From Rhopalosiphum padi (taxonomy: Eukaryota; Arthropoda; Insecta; Hemiptera; Aphididae), in assembly GCF_020882245.1 (NCBI RefSeq), contig NC_083598.1:310001-374000 (forward strand): 64,000 nucleotides of DNA, written 5' to 3'. Positions within the stretch are counted from its first letter, which is position 1. Every line of letters begins with the position of its first letter. Of the stretch, positions 32,250 to 47,800 are shown piece after piece. A model generated the notes under the pieces. That model made no database searches. It saw only the letters and a list, made by a program, of their open reading frames with translations, and had not been told where the DNA came from. The position numbers and the translations under genes are program-made.

Positions 32250-33822
32250 TATTTGTCTGCACTTATTGTCTATATTATAATACTATGAGTGAAATATACA
32301 ATACTAGAAATTACCAAACTGATCTCCTTCCATGATGTTAAATGTTGCAAAAAGAAAAATATCCCAATGTTGACAGCAGTATATCAATTTTTTAATAACA
32401 TTTGTATTATTTGGTGTACAAAAACATAAAATATTATTGTTATTTGCCATACATAAGTATAATCATATAGTAGTGGGAGCATATTTTTTTAAATACTTAT
32501 TTTATTATTAATTAAGTATAGGTCATTCCTTTATTTAATATAAATTATATAAAATACCGTGTGTATGTTTCTCAAATGTACATTTAAATTTTAAATGTCG
32601 GTAGTTAATATTAAATGTTATTAACCCAACAAGTTACCTACAAAAAACCTATCGGCTATCATGTATTATTAAATATACACTCATGTATATGAATATAGTA
32701 CTATGTGACACAAATGACGTCGAGAACCACTTTTATGATATACAGCAACAGCACAACCCGTTAAAGTTACCGAGAACAACAAAACAATATAAATACGATA
32801 AAATGCAATTTATTGAATCAAAAATACACAATAGTATTGTCCATCAATAAATGAGCTTCGAATCAAACATCAGTGCTCTTGTGCTCTACGTAATATAATA
32901 TAGGGTAAATTAAAAAAAAAAAAAAATAATAGAATAAATACCTCGTACATTGATCGGCATCGCGGGCGGTGGTAATAATTTTGACCTAAAATTCTAAAAA
33001 TCTAATAACATACAGCATACAGACTTCCTGGTTTTTTAAATAAACGATTAAGTTTGTATGATGACGTATAAAGACACACTATTTGATTGTTTAAAATTTA
33101 AATGTATTATTGACTATTATTATATATCATTAGTTTATCAATTACTGGAGTTTTTCACCACATTCAGAAATTTAAAAGTTTTTAGATTTAAACGTGAATT
33201 ATCGACTATCGTAAAGTACATTGTAACATAATAGATAAAGAGGACAGAGGTGGTTGCTTTAAGGTTAATTTCAGACGTCAATTTTCATTATTTAAATAAT
33301 AAAATGCAATATGAATCAGATAATCACATTTTATCTTTATTTGTAAATAAATAAATAACAATAATAAAACATAATAGGTACAGTATGTTGAGTACATTTA
33401 AATTATTTATGAAATTGAATTGATAACTTAATATATTAATAAATTAATTAAATAGTAATGTACACATACAAATGTACTGAAACATAAATATCTAATATAA
33501 CTATCGTATCGAAGAATCCATAAATAAATTATTGTAATAATTATATGATTATAATACTGTTGATCATTAATAAAAGGAGTAAAATCAAAATGAAGGCTGA
33601 CTTGTTTCATCCTTTTTAAAGCAAACTGAAAAAAAATTATTATTATTATTGTTATTATACACACAATTAGCTATTATATAAGTTAATAAAAAAAGTATAT
33701 TTTTAATTTCAAATACTATACCTCTCTATTAATTACAATAATATTTTTAAGGAAGAAAAGTATTTAATGATTTATTAGTTGACCTAACCTAACATGTAGT
33801 CCTGTTCGTTATTATACTAGCG
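32250..33822. other. Intergenic, no gene seen
   Basis: AT-rich sequence between the MULE-like cluster and the 3' end of the ACE gene. No reading frame, repeat termini or RNA gene recognised. Confidence 0.5.
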
Positions 33823-33828
33823 TTTATT
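33823..33828 (-). terminator. Candidate polyadenylation signal of ACE
   Basis: TTTATT on the plus strand, AATAAA on the minus strand, about 70 bp past the ACE stop codon at 33899. Confidence 0.5.
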
Positions 33829-33898
33829 TTGTTTTTAATTTTTAAAATTTACATGTTCAATCCTTATACTTTATAGCATCTATATGAATTGTTAACGC

Positions 33899-35811
33899 TT
33901 ATAAATTTGATATATAATATGCACGGTGATTACTTTTTTTATCTGTCTCCCAGCCAAGATGTTCTCCAGTTCTTTTATTTTCATTTTTAAGCCATTCGTA
34001 CAGAGGGTTGAAATAATTCAATAATGGTCCAGCGTCCATTTCCCTTTGACCAGTTAGTAGTTCCATAGCATCAAACCACGGTTTCGACGATCCTAATTTC
34101 AACATATCTCTGAAATAATATTAAAACAATTATTTCATTAAACTGTTTTGGGTATTTTGGTTTTTATTTATTTTAAAAATCACAACTTTCGTAAATAATA
34201 ATCAAAGTGAACTCCATTCTTCAAATGTTGTTATTTTTTTTTTGTGAATAATATATTTTTAAAGGTTATATTTTATACTAAGTGTTGTCACAGTAATATG
34301 ATAATATTATAGTACTGTAAGTTTATATAAATTTTATATTTGTAGGCACCACATTTTTTTTTAAAATTACTTTTAATGTTTTCGTTTAAAATATTTCTGA
34401 ATAAAATCGGTAATAGCAATAAAGCTATAAGAACATTTTTCTGATAGCTTTAAAATTGATACTTTATTTTATTCACATTCGTTTTGGATCTTAATTCCAA
34501 TTGTTATATTTTAGTTTATAAAATTTAAGGTTGATGGATTCAGAAAAATTTTTTTTTATCTCACTTGAAAGCGTTTCCGGCATTTTTGCTTTGATAAATG
34601 TCACATTCATGTAATGGTTTGCTTGTTGGATTTTTGGGATCAAACTGGTCAGCTTTTTCACACAATGCTTGATGGAATTGAAATTGTACTATGTAACTCA
34701 CAAAGTATCTAATATAAGGCACGTTTCCAACGATGTGGTACTTGGATCCCGGGTCAAAATCGTTTTCAGTTCTGGTCACCGGTGGCTCGATTCCTTGATA
34801 AGAATATCTATAACGCATAAAGCGTTTATATTAATACATAATGGTCAATATATATAGGTATATATACAATTCATAAAGTTTCAAGAATATTAAATATAAT
34901 CTAATGACTTGAGTTTCCACCAGTCACAGTTGTATTGATCTTCCGTCGTGAGTCCTTTGAACACGTTCCACCTCCATAGATCCATTAAATATCCAAAAGG
35001 TAAAAAAACTACCTTGTCCAATCCGATCTTGTACAGATAATTTATATCGGCTTCGTATGTGCGACTTGTCTTAGGCAACAGACCAATCTTATGCAAATGC
35101 TTTGGTGTTGATACAGACAAAGCGATTGTATCTCCGATCGCTTCGTGGAAACCTGTTAAAAAGAACTATCAATATTACTATCAAGATATAAGTGCTTAAG
35201 TGCATAATTAGTTAACATAAATAATTTTATATCAGATTAAATATTTGAATATAATTAATAATTATTATAATATTATATTATTATATGTATAATAATAAAA
35301 TATACAATATTACATGTTCACAAAATAAAAAGATAATAATTTTTATATATTATTTTAATTTGAATCTTTAAAAGATATGTTATGTAAAACATCATTATGA
35401 TATTTAATAATAAGTAAATATCTTGATATATCATGGTGATATTTTGTGTTGTTAGTTATAATAATATAATATAATATTTAATATCCTTAGAATATTAAAA
35501 AATACTACAAAGACACGTTGCAGATATTAAATTAATATTAATATACACATTCAAGATATATGGTAGATTTTTTTATGATATGATCTTGTTGTATGGGAAG
35601 CGATACAAGTGCAGTTTGTCGTGTCTAGATTTTGTATTATTATTTATTAACAATATTACAATCAATACTATATTTTTGATCAATGTTTAGTTTCTTTTAA
35701 GGAAATTACCTAAATTTGATTTGATGTATCGCACAATTGCCTATAGTTTTAAGTTTTAACTGTTATTTGATAAAATATATTCATGCAGTATATAGTTTTT
35801 TGTCTTAACAT

Positions 35812-35880
<69 letters not shown>

Positions 35881-38800
35881 CTATATATATATATACATCA
35901 ATAAATAGATATTATATAAATATTTCGTGTATATATATATGGTTATGGTATACTTAGGTATACCTATTATTATTTGTATACAAGAATCAAGGTTAACCTA
36001 GTATAAATATTTGTATACTATTTCAAGAAGAAACAAGTATTTAATAAACTGTTAACTTTATAATCTACTATCACTCGCCAAAAAATTATAATAATTGTTG
36101 ATTCTATTTTATTTAAAAAAAATAAATTTCGATAGGTATGAAAAAAACATCGATTAAAATAATAAATTATAGTGTATTAATATGATACAATGATTAATGA
36201 ATGCATAATTATTGCATTTATTTTTTATAAATAATATTTAGATTTATATATAAAAAAAAATTAAATACTTATGAAATTAAATTTGAATTTTAGATTTTAA
36301 ATCCAGAAATGCGAGTATATAATAATAATTTACTTAAACGACTACACCTAAGAAACTGTATAAAATACAAAAATGTATTCTGGTTTTAATTAATTTATAA
36401 AAGTAATTTGTTTTATTTAAATCGATAGGGCAAATCTAAAGTATTTTGACATCTGCCTGATATATTTAACTACATTCAGATAACAATATGTACTAATACT
36501 ATAATATAGCTTGGTAAAAAAAATCTAAATTGATTATATCTCGTTACGTCTTATACCTGAAAATATAGTATTACTGTGTTATACAACATTTTTAAACTTA
36601 ACTAAATGTTATTATTAATAATTATCACCCATTATTGTATATAATATATAAATAAATAACAACACTTACCTACTCGTTAATGGTAAAACGTAAAAATAAA
36701 AAAATATGTATGAAGAAGAAATTACAATGTATTCAATATATACATACATTGCTGTCAAAAATGCTTTTTATTATTGACGACAATAGTTATTATAATTTAA
36801 TGTTATACCAACAAAATGTCCGATTAATACTTGAATAATTAAATCAATAAATGCGTAATGTGCTTTTACTACCTATCTCATATATAGTTTTTTTGCGAGT
36901 GAACTATAGAGGAATAAAAATGGCTGGGTAAAAATATATACCTCAAGTATTAATGTATTATGTAAAGCATATCACTTCATTCTACAAGACAAATATTAAT
37001 GAATGTACTGAGAAAAAATATTATTTTTAATATTTTAAAAGCTTTTAACGTTTGTTTCTTTTTTAGGCTAACATTTATAACTGTTTAAATTTTTATAACT
37101 TTTAAAGCATTCAGCTAATAAATATGTATAATACAGTCGTACGAGTGTACGACTCGTACGTAAGACTACAATATGTTATTAGATTATTTAATTATAATAT
37201 AATAGCACCTTCGTTAGCTCCATCACGGTATATGAACGGCTGGTCTTTATACTGTAGAAAATATTGGATGTGGCCCATCTCATGATGGGCGGTTATAAAA
37301 TCCATAAAATTTACCGATGTACATTGTTTGATTCTAAAGTCATTAGAATCATAAAAGTCCCAAGCGGATGCATGGCATACCAAATCGCGACCATTTGGCT
37401 TCTCCAAAATAGATTTTTCCCAGAAAGTTTGGGGCATAGCGCTCAAGTTTAACGATGTGAAAAACTCTTCAGCTACTTTAAACATCTTTTTCGGAGTGTA
37501 GTTCTGAAATTGAAAATAAAATATGATTTTTATTTTCGGTTGTGTTTAAAATTTGAAGTATAATATGTTATATTATGATATTGATTTGATAAAAAAATAA
37601 ATGAACTACATTGCAGTAAATGTAATTTTTCTTCAAAAAAACTAATCTATATCAAATACATTAAAAATGTGCTTATTACCTGATTTATCATGGCTGAAGT
37701 AGGATTTACATCATCAATAGTAGGGTAAGGTCGAGTAAAATCATCCAAACGTTCCCATGACTGCGCCCACATATCACCTTAATGAATATATAGAGAATGT
37801 CATAAACGATAATAATGCATAATCAACATTAATATAGCAATTGTAGACTCAAATTTACCAAGTAGATGTGCTGGAATTGGTCCTCTTCTTGTGATTACTG
37901 AGCTACCGTAAAGCTCCCAAAGCTTTCTGCGGACGTAGGCGTGTATCTGCAAGTATAGAGGTTTGATTTGATTCCATAAATGTTCCATTCGCGGTCGAAA
38001 GTCGTCAACATCGTAACCTCGAATCCAAAATTCTGCATTATCCGTGTAATCTATAAAATGCAACAATTTATTATATAAATTTACAATATAATAGTGAAAT
38101 TAAGTTAAGAAACGCCTTGTATAAATAAAACAATTGTGAATTGGATTAGGAATAAAATTATATGATTTAATATTTAAGAGTATAAATCGTATTATACAAA
38201 GCGTTTACAGATTTTCAAACCTGGAAATAAACGAGTTAAAAAGTTAAAGTTAATTTTAACTTTTTTAAATTTAATTTTCATTAGCTTGCCCATGCAGCTA
38301 ATGCAGATTTGTGCATCACTATATAATGTTACTCAACTGTTTAATCTGGCCGCTTCATTAGATAGTCTTACATATTCCGCATACATAGGTCGAATTTTTT
38401 TTCCTGTAGCCTCTCGCCATTGTACCCATACATGCTTCAGTTCATTTACATCAGTACTTTTATCCAATATGTCGTTTATATCTCGAAGTAAAAATAAAAT
38501 AACTAATAATAATAATACTAATCGAATAAGTTAACTAAATACTAACTAAATATTTTTTACATTTTATAATTATTAACAGATTAATTGTTGATGTAAATAC
38601 AAATATATACCTGGTTCTAAACTCAAAGTTCGATTTAAATTGTTATCGCCATCATACTCAGGAATGGTTGCTCTGCCGTACAAACTTTCCATGGCCGAAA
38701 CAATTTCATCTAACTATAAAATATCACTAACACTTAAAATGTATACAAGCATTTATTTTATTTTTTTATTAAAACTTCGTGTACATACTTTTTTCAGTTT

Positions 38801-41800
38801 GTCTTCGGGTAAAGCATCTGTCCCTAATACTGACATTAATTTGAATTGCCTTTTGATATTCGGATCTTTGTATGTTGACCATGGATATTTCACAGTTTCT
38901 ACCCACATATTCTTTAAGAATTTGCTAAATTCCAAATTAATGGCAATCTATTCAAATAGAATAATTTTATTTATAGGTAGGCCTGAATGTTGATGCCATA
39001 TTGTATAACATAATTTATTAATTTAACACTATAAGCATCTACAGTGGCGTATTTTCAAATTTTTCTGAGGGGGAGGTCCTCAGTTTATACATAATTAATT
39101 TATGATAAACTATAATATATGAATAATAGTTTACAAGTATATAAACTATGATATCTTGTAATAGTTACGTCCTTATGCAGTTTTTGGAGGAAGTTGAACA
39201 AAATATATAATTGTATTATTATAAATGTATAATTTCTATACTTATTACTTAAAACCATGCTGAAGGAACATATGTTGCGTAACGAATTTTAAACTATATT
39301 TTATATAATATTTTGTTAACGGGAAAAAAATATGTCCGCGCGTCCACGCGTGCCTACATAAATCGGGTTCTGCAAATATGTAAGAATTTTAGTTTTTTAT
39401 TTTTTTTGGAGAGGTTTTTTTTGGGGGGGAGGGTCCATTACCCCTGGACCCTCCCCCCCGTAAATACGCCATTGTGCATCTATGCTTATAATTACTATTT
39501 ACTACTATAATAATAACAATAATATCTTGATAAAAATTAAAAATTAATTTTTATTTGTAGTTCATATCATCCGTACTTTATGACATAATATGCAATATTA
39601 TTTTATTTTGGAATAATCACAGAGCAATTAATAATACGCGCGGTGTATCTGAATTGGTTCCAAAACGTCCGAATCGGTTCTCGGGTTGTTACGAAGGGTA
39701 TATCCGAATATTCGAGTTGATTCCCTATAGTTCCCGGGTCAAAGCATTTTCAATTTTCCTTCCCATTTTATACATACTTAGAGCTGTCCCCATAATATTA
39801 TGGAGGTATGGTTTAAAATTATGATTTTATAACCAATTTGAATGCAGTCGAATAATATATTGAGGTTCAACGTGTATATGTTAGCGGCAATGTGTATAAT
39901 ATATTTAATATATAAAATGCCTAGGGATTCTATATAATACCTGGTGATTTAAAAAAAAATGTATAATATATTTTTTTTTTACATATGTTTCCTAAATATT
40001 TTGTTTAATAACTAGGCATTTCATAAAATTACAAACAACAAATTGGCAATCTGTAGAATAGGGAAATCACTAAGCAAAATCCAAAAAAAATTAATTTGTA
40101 AATTGTATGGCTAGTACACGTTATTAATTATTATTAGTATTATATTATTTTAAAAAATACAAAAATCTATGTAGAACGTAGATACTTATAAAGAAAAATA
40201 CAATACACTTTTTAAAATTTTTTTTTAAATTTCGTTAAGACAACATTAAACATAAATATTATTAATACTACTTCAAAGCGCGTCATATTTTTAAACTTAC
40301 TATTAAGATTATAAGCTCATACGACATTCTCTCTCGTCCTCCATATAAGTCACACTCGACTCTCCACTCACGACATTTTGTCAAAGACTAAAATATGAAA
40401 ATAGTAGGTATATGACTACGGCGACGAAAATAATTATAGCGTTATCTGTCGGCAGTCGAAACTATACTTAATTAAAATTTATCTATATTACAGATTACTA
40501 ATGGATTTATATCAGGTGAAGGTACATTGTCAAATATCAATACTGATAACATGAATTTACCATACATTACCTATATATTGTTTGGCATTTCATATAATGC
40601 TTAGGTAATTCAAACAATTTTTAGATTGCCGACTGTAGTTGGTATTATATAGAGTTCCTAGACATTTCATAAAATACTAATATTATACACATTGCCGCTA
40701 ACATAAAATATAAAACTATAGGAACATGCTGAGATCATAGAAAAATTCCATATTACATAGTTTTCACTGCTATACTAAGGATTATCAACCATCCCACCAT
40801 TTACAATATGAGATTATAAAAAAAAAAAATAACAACTTAAATATATTCCTTTTAATAACTCTTATTTTGGTAATCAAAGCCCTATTAAAAAAGGTGTCTT
40901 ATTATTACATAAATATTTATACATATATATATATTAAGTTCTCATACAACAAATTCTCTTCCAATCTTCTATATTCTTCGCTATCTTCTACCAATCCAGG
41001 TTTCCGTGATTTTAACTTCTGACATGGATATATTTTCTAATACCACAAAGCCTTGGCCTACTTAGCACTTAAGCAGTTTCTTGCATTTTGGGCTTTCTTG
41101 GAGCGCTCTTTGTAGGTATTATAGAATTTTTTTTTTTACACATGTGGCCTGCCTACCACTAAATTACTTTGTTTAATCTTATTCACAATATTTAGTTTTC
41201 TGAATATACCCACCAGTTCTTGATTGTGTCTTTTTCTTCATAGTCGCATGTCTTGATCATAATATATAGCTCGAACACTTTTAGTCTGCCTTTCTTTGTT
41301 TTTGCAACGGCCAGCATTGTGATCCATATCTGACTATATATATATTATATATATAATATTACTTTTGTCTTAAACAACTGAATATTTACTTCTTTTGAGA
41401 GGATTCTAGAGCTCAGTAGATTATCTTATGCATAGAAGCATTTATTCTCTATTTTAATTTTTTGTTGAATTTCCACTTGCCATTTATTTTTATTTACTCA
41501 TTTTTTATTTGTTAAATTAATGCCTTATATGGCTTAAGTAAAGATTAATATATCATTTAATAAATAGCATATTACATATAAACTTACTATTGGAATTTAT
41601 GTACATAAGATAGGAATTTAACATAATAATATGTAATGATATAGTATACGTATACTTTCTACAGATTTGTCTAATGTTTTATTAAACGTTTTAGATTTGG
41701 TAGAGTATTAAAGAAAAAATTAAAGTTAGATAGATTTTCTAGTGCTAGAAGTCTATCAAATAGACTGTTTTATCCATAGTTTGTGTATTGAGTTCTTACA

Positions 41801-44800
41801 TGAAATGTAAGTCAAGAGCGAGTGTTATAGTGTGGTACGTGGAAGGAAATACGTTCAAGAATAGAAAGAAAAAATATGAATTCCTTAACTAAATTATACA
41901 AGAAGATAAATCAAATGTTTTGGAAATGGTTGAGGAAAAATAGATTTTTAAATTAATTTGCTAGAACTTAATTACAGGATAATTTTGGTATAACTCAGTC
42001 AAATTAGACCAAATATCGACAAAGTTCGGAACTAATTCCCCGAAGGTATAGGTAATAGGTATTTTTATTGTAACTTGAAAGCTGAAGAGTTATAAACGAA
42101 AACAGTGAAAGGGGTACACCGCCCTTTGAAGTGGGGTGGGGGGCTACTCACAAGGTGTAGGTGTTAGGACTTTTAGTATGTTTATAAATAAGGTATAAAC
42201 TACTCACATACCAAAATTCAGCTTTCGACATTTTTTTTTTTAGTATATTATATTATTGTAATTATATTTCTGTGTCTTATATTTTGTAATAGTCAACAAA
42301 TTGTTCAATTGTATCGTCACTACCGATATAAAAACATTATTACTTAATATATTAATATAATTAAAATTACTAAAATTATTTAACGTTAAATTATGTAAAA
42401 TTATCTGTTTGTTAACTTTTGTCGTAGTCATTTTAGCGTATGATTGACGGTTTTTGCTCAAACACAATAAAATATATATATAATATATATAAATAAATAT
42501 AACACTCGCCGCAAAAATATATATTAAAAGTAAATAAAATCTATGGTAAATTTTATGGTCTTTAATTTTGGTCATAAGTATTTTTATTGTAACTTAAAAA
42601 GCGGACGAGTTATAAGCAAAAACAGCGAAAAGGGCGCGCCACTCTTTGAAAATAGGTGGAGAGCTACGTCAGGGGTAGGTGTCTTTTAATATGTTTATAA
42701 ATGAGGAATAAACTAAAATAAAAACCAAAATCCAGCTTTCAGGGAATTTTTTTTTGTTTCTGTCATCACTTTTTGGAGTAGTAATAATAATGCTTCGATT
42801 TTTGACTTCAGCCCCTCTTTGAAAAGGAAAATTCATCTAGTTGGTACTTTAAGGGGGTCAAAAGTAAAAATTTCCAATAGTTTTCAAAAGCGTCGGGAAA
42901 AACCTTGAAAAAATTACGGAAATACGGGAATTTTTACGCATAACCACTTTTTGACAAAATCGATTTTTTGATTTTGCTGTAACTCAAAAACGAATCATTG
43001 TAAATACTTAAATTTTCACCAAATGTTTATATTATGGTTATCTATTTGCGATTAAATTTTCGAAATTTTTAAGTTTTTTTTCTTAAAATGCCGATAAAAA
43101 AAATTTGGCTATCCAAAAATCTTTAAAATTTAATATAAGATTTATTAAAAGTTGTGCTTATCATAGTAAAAAAAAATCAAAAATCGTTAGTCACAATTTT
43201 TGTTTATAAGCATTTAAAGTTCAAATGTTTACAAAATATATCAAAATCACGAAAATTTGCAAAGAATTTTGAAGTTGAAAATTCATAAAATTTTTGTGAT
43301 TTATACTTAAGGTTCAAAAATCCAATACAAGGTTATCCATAAGTTTTCCTTTAAGTAATTGTAAAATAAGATTCCAGCATAAATATAGAAAACATTTTAT
43401 GAGCGTATGAAATTGTATTTTTTACGAAATCGCGTAAAATAACGATATATTACAATTTAAATATAAGTAATAATAATATAATATATCCAACTAATTATCA
43501 TTGACTGACAAATCATCTCCGTTCAGAATCGTTTTTCGTATACAATGATACCCGTCATTGCATTCAAATTTAACACATCCACACGACTAGTGACGACTAG
43601 TGACTCTCCATCTCTACTATACAGCAGAGCGATACCCACTTGCCCACTTTTTTATATCTTATAACGTATACATTTTTTTAGTACTCTTTCAAGTTTTTCT
43701 ATATGATAAATCATAGCAAGGCTCTATATAATGGACCCATATTGGAATAAGGGGCGTACTAAAGTGCAAAATAGAACTTCAAGACAGTTAATATCATCGA
43801 AAGATTTGATAGATTTTGAGAGTTTTGATAGCATTAAGTCATTTATTTGTATGTGTTACTATTGTGCCCAGGTATTTGAATTTTTTTTTTTTATTATTTT
43901 TTTTCTCTTTATCTACAATAAATTGTTTAGATAAAGAAATATATCTACTCCTTTAAGCCTAAGCTTGTGATGGAGTAGAGACTAGAGAGTTAACAATAAT
44001 AGTAATAATAATAATAATAATAATTTAAAATAGCAACATTAGAATAAAACAACAAAAAATAATAAAACTTGGATAGGTACATTTTTTCGCAAAAGAACAC
44101 ATTTCTCAATAAGTATATATAAAATAAAATATAAATAAATAAATATAAAATAAGATAAGAATAAGAATACAAAATCAGTCACATTAGTTAAAGTTACAAT
44201 ACAATACAATAATATATAAGATATAAGATAAATAAAACAAAAGACATCATATGAATATATAAAAGAGAAACGTAGAAAGATTCAAAATTCATTCTTTAAA
44301 AATTAGTAGTTAAATTTAATAAACAAATTAGATCAAAAATAAAAAATCAGAATCACTGAAATGCGAACTCTTATTTAGGGAGTAATTAATTCTGCGAATA
44401 GCCATTTATAGACGACTTTTTTCTCATTATAACTAGACTTCTATGAATATTTTTTTTGAATAAAGTCGGCATCTGATTAAAATAGATAGAACCTAAATAA
44501 TAATCAACAAAATATTGATCAAAGGATTTTTTCGAATATTTTACTGGCAAATTATAGGCTATATGATCTCTTAAATGTCTGTTATTGTTATTGAGATTAA
44601 TTAATTTTTTTTATTGTAAATAAAACCTAATTTTATGTTATTCACTTTAGTTGAGCCTACTAAAGATTTTCTATGTAGTATTATTCTTAATATATTATTT
44701 TGATTAGTTTGAAGAATTTTTAAAACATTTTCTTTTACACCTCCCCATATCAAAAGGCCATATTGACAGATTGACTGATAGAATTGTTCTACTTTTTTGA

Positions 44801-47800
44801 ACTTATATTGATCTACAGTTATAGTCTTGATCAGTGGAGTGTTATTTAGTTATCTACTAACTTTCATTTATGGTGTTTTTTCTGTGTTGAGATACAATCC
44901 AATATTTTTTGCCGATTCTATTAATCTGCCATGTAAGTGTCTACCATCTTTTGTTTCTCTTCATCTAGCAGGACTACACTGTCCGCAGAGGGGAGTAAAT
45001 TGGAGCAGGTTCTATTAATTACTATTCCCTCCTCTTTTCCAATAGTCATTGTTAGAATAACTTTCTCTAATATTAAATTAACATGGATTGGTGACAAGGC
45101 ATCAGCTTGTTTATGGGAGGTTATTACCTCCGCCTTCCACGACGTTTGCGTTTTCGATTTTGACTTTGTCTTTTATGTTATGTTTTGTACTAGTTTTAAT
45201 TGAATTAACCAGTTTCCTTAGAAAATTAAAATGTTTTAATATATTAGTTATGTTATCTATAGTACCTATACCTGTTAGTTCTATCTACCTATACTACGAT
45301 TTTCGATAATCTACAAAAGTTATATGGAGTTCCTTATTGTATTCTCAGTTCTTCTGATGTAAAATGTATAATTTATGTTGCAATAAAATGTATAATTTAT
45401 GTCGCAATAAAATATTATTATTATTATTAAAAAAAAATATTATGTTTAATAACATTCAAAAAATGTTTGATATATTATATTACATATAATATGCAAAATA
45501 TTACGTAGGTATCAAAATTGCCTATATAAGACGCCTTTATAAATATTTTAATTTCATGAAAAAATCCTGTGTATTTAATATTTATTATTATTGTTTTTTT
45601 TTAATATACATAATATTTTCCACTTTTAGATTTAATAATTATAAATTAGTTATTTATCTTTTATGTTGGGAGAAAAATATATGGTAGTAGTGATGAAAAT
45701 CAGATAAATAAATTGAGCAATACATTCATGATGGACACGATAACACATAACATGATCCAAGAAATGCATAACAATGAGTAAGAGACTTTTAAAACGCTCA
45801 AGGAAAATTAACGGATAGAAAATAGAAGAATTTTAATTCGCCGGAAAAAATGGTGATTGAATAACAAATAATAAGGATAGATACACCATCTATGGCGAGG
45901 AAAAATAGTTGAGACGAAAGGCCTGAATGAAAAATACGTACTAAGCTATTGAAGAAGAACAATAATAATAAGTCTATCCTTTGTTTTACTTGTGTTGCAT
46001 TACATAAGATATATAGGTGTTTTAATTATTAAACATTACCTTAAATCCCATATTTAATTAACACAAAATATATTTGTTGGCTTGTTGCCCATATATTTTT
46101 TATACCCTTATATTTATTTTTATATCAGATTAGTAGTTTTTCAGATATAAGATTTCAATTAATTTTTGATGAAAAGATTTAAATTATATAACTTTGCATT
46201 TATGGAATTCTGATTAAATATCAATGTGTTAAATAATAATGGTTTTTTCGGAAGTAATATTAATATTTAAATTTGAATTAATTTAGCTGATCTTAAGTCT
46301 GTTTCATTCTTTTAGATTCATATTATTATGAACATTTATTCATTGATAGTATGTTTATAAATAAAATATATGAATAAAAATAAAACCATAATATCATACT
46401 ATATATAATATATATATAGAAAAAAAATATTTAATTAAGATTTAAAATATAGCAATGTATATCATAAAAAATAAGACTAATTATATATATACGCATATTA
46501 AAAAGCAAGAATATAAAATATAAACGGTTGTTTATTGTATTAATAATTATAAAATCATATCATAAATATTAGATTATAATATGATAATAGATAGTGTTTA
46601 CTGCATATAAATAAATAATATAATATAGAGGTCCCTGGGATAAAGTCAAGTTCATATATGTGAAATATTATAATATTTTTAATTTGAATAAAAAAATATT
46701 TAAAATTGTGTATTGAATACTTTATGTTATAATTACTAAAGTATGCGTAAGTACATGTTAATAAAAAAGTTATATTTTATAATTTTTAGCGTACGATTTA
46801 TCATAATTGTTTAATCTGCTAAACGCTTTATACTAAGTATAAACTGCATTCTTGTATTTATTTTTACAATTCCATTATTTTGAATTATCTCTGTACTTGT
46901 CTGAAAAAGTATTCCCTATAATAATATTCCAGACATTAAATATTCATATTATATATGTTTAAAAATTAAAAATAAATAAGATTTTAAGCATCGCGTCACG
47001 TACATGTCTATTGTCTGCTAATATAGTAATATAATAGTTTGACGTAAAATCAGTTTGTATTAAAACATAACTCAATATTATATATAATAAAATTGACACG
47101 TGATTAAAAATTAATTTAATAATGGATTTTCACGTTGACAACGCTCGCTATTCCGACAGGTGTATGTAATTCGATGAAGGTATTAGTATATAAGTACTAT
47201 ACCGACCTTTGATTCGATTAAAATTTAATCCATTTGTATCAGAGAACATTAAGAGTCCGACACTCGTTTATTTTACATGTCATTTTTGGAAAATAATTTA
47301 GTATATAACAATAAACTTGGGTGTCTAAAGAGATTTTTAATACGTCAATTATGCTATCCATTAATATTACTAACGTCACTCATTATAATGATTATCATAA
47401 ATTCATACAATTTCGACATCGTAGTGGTTATGCATCCACGTTATATACAAGATATTGAATCAAAATAATCAGTTTACGGCTATACCCTGAATTGTTTGTT
47501 GATTTATATTATTAAAGATTAATATTATTCGATAAAACAACTTTTACTAAATAACTTATTCCATCAATCGTAAAAAAAATGTGAAAATGTGTTTCAATCG
47601 TGAAAAAATATACAATTATTTAATATTTTAGTACCGGGCATCTCCCATCCAAGAGATACGCGTATACACATCACTGGTTTAACGTTGAAATAATAGGTAC
47701 ATTAAATTATAAAATTAAATTAAACTAATAATAAGTATGATTGTATAAATAGTATATAATATAAATTTATAAATGATTATAAACATCACAACTTTAGCGT

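Noticed and set aside
35818..35876. (TA)n run as a regulatory or origin element
   Set aside because: Simple microsatellite in an intron; no evidence of function.
42240..42575. 111-codon minus-strand frame
   Set aside because: Low-complexity Ile/Tyr/Asn translation of AT-rich DNA between two repeat blocks.
45670..45960. Possible LINE tail fragment (acacataacatgatcc and following)
   Set aside because: The A-rich sequence ending with aataataataat recalls LINE ends, but no stretch of conserved protein could be read.
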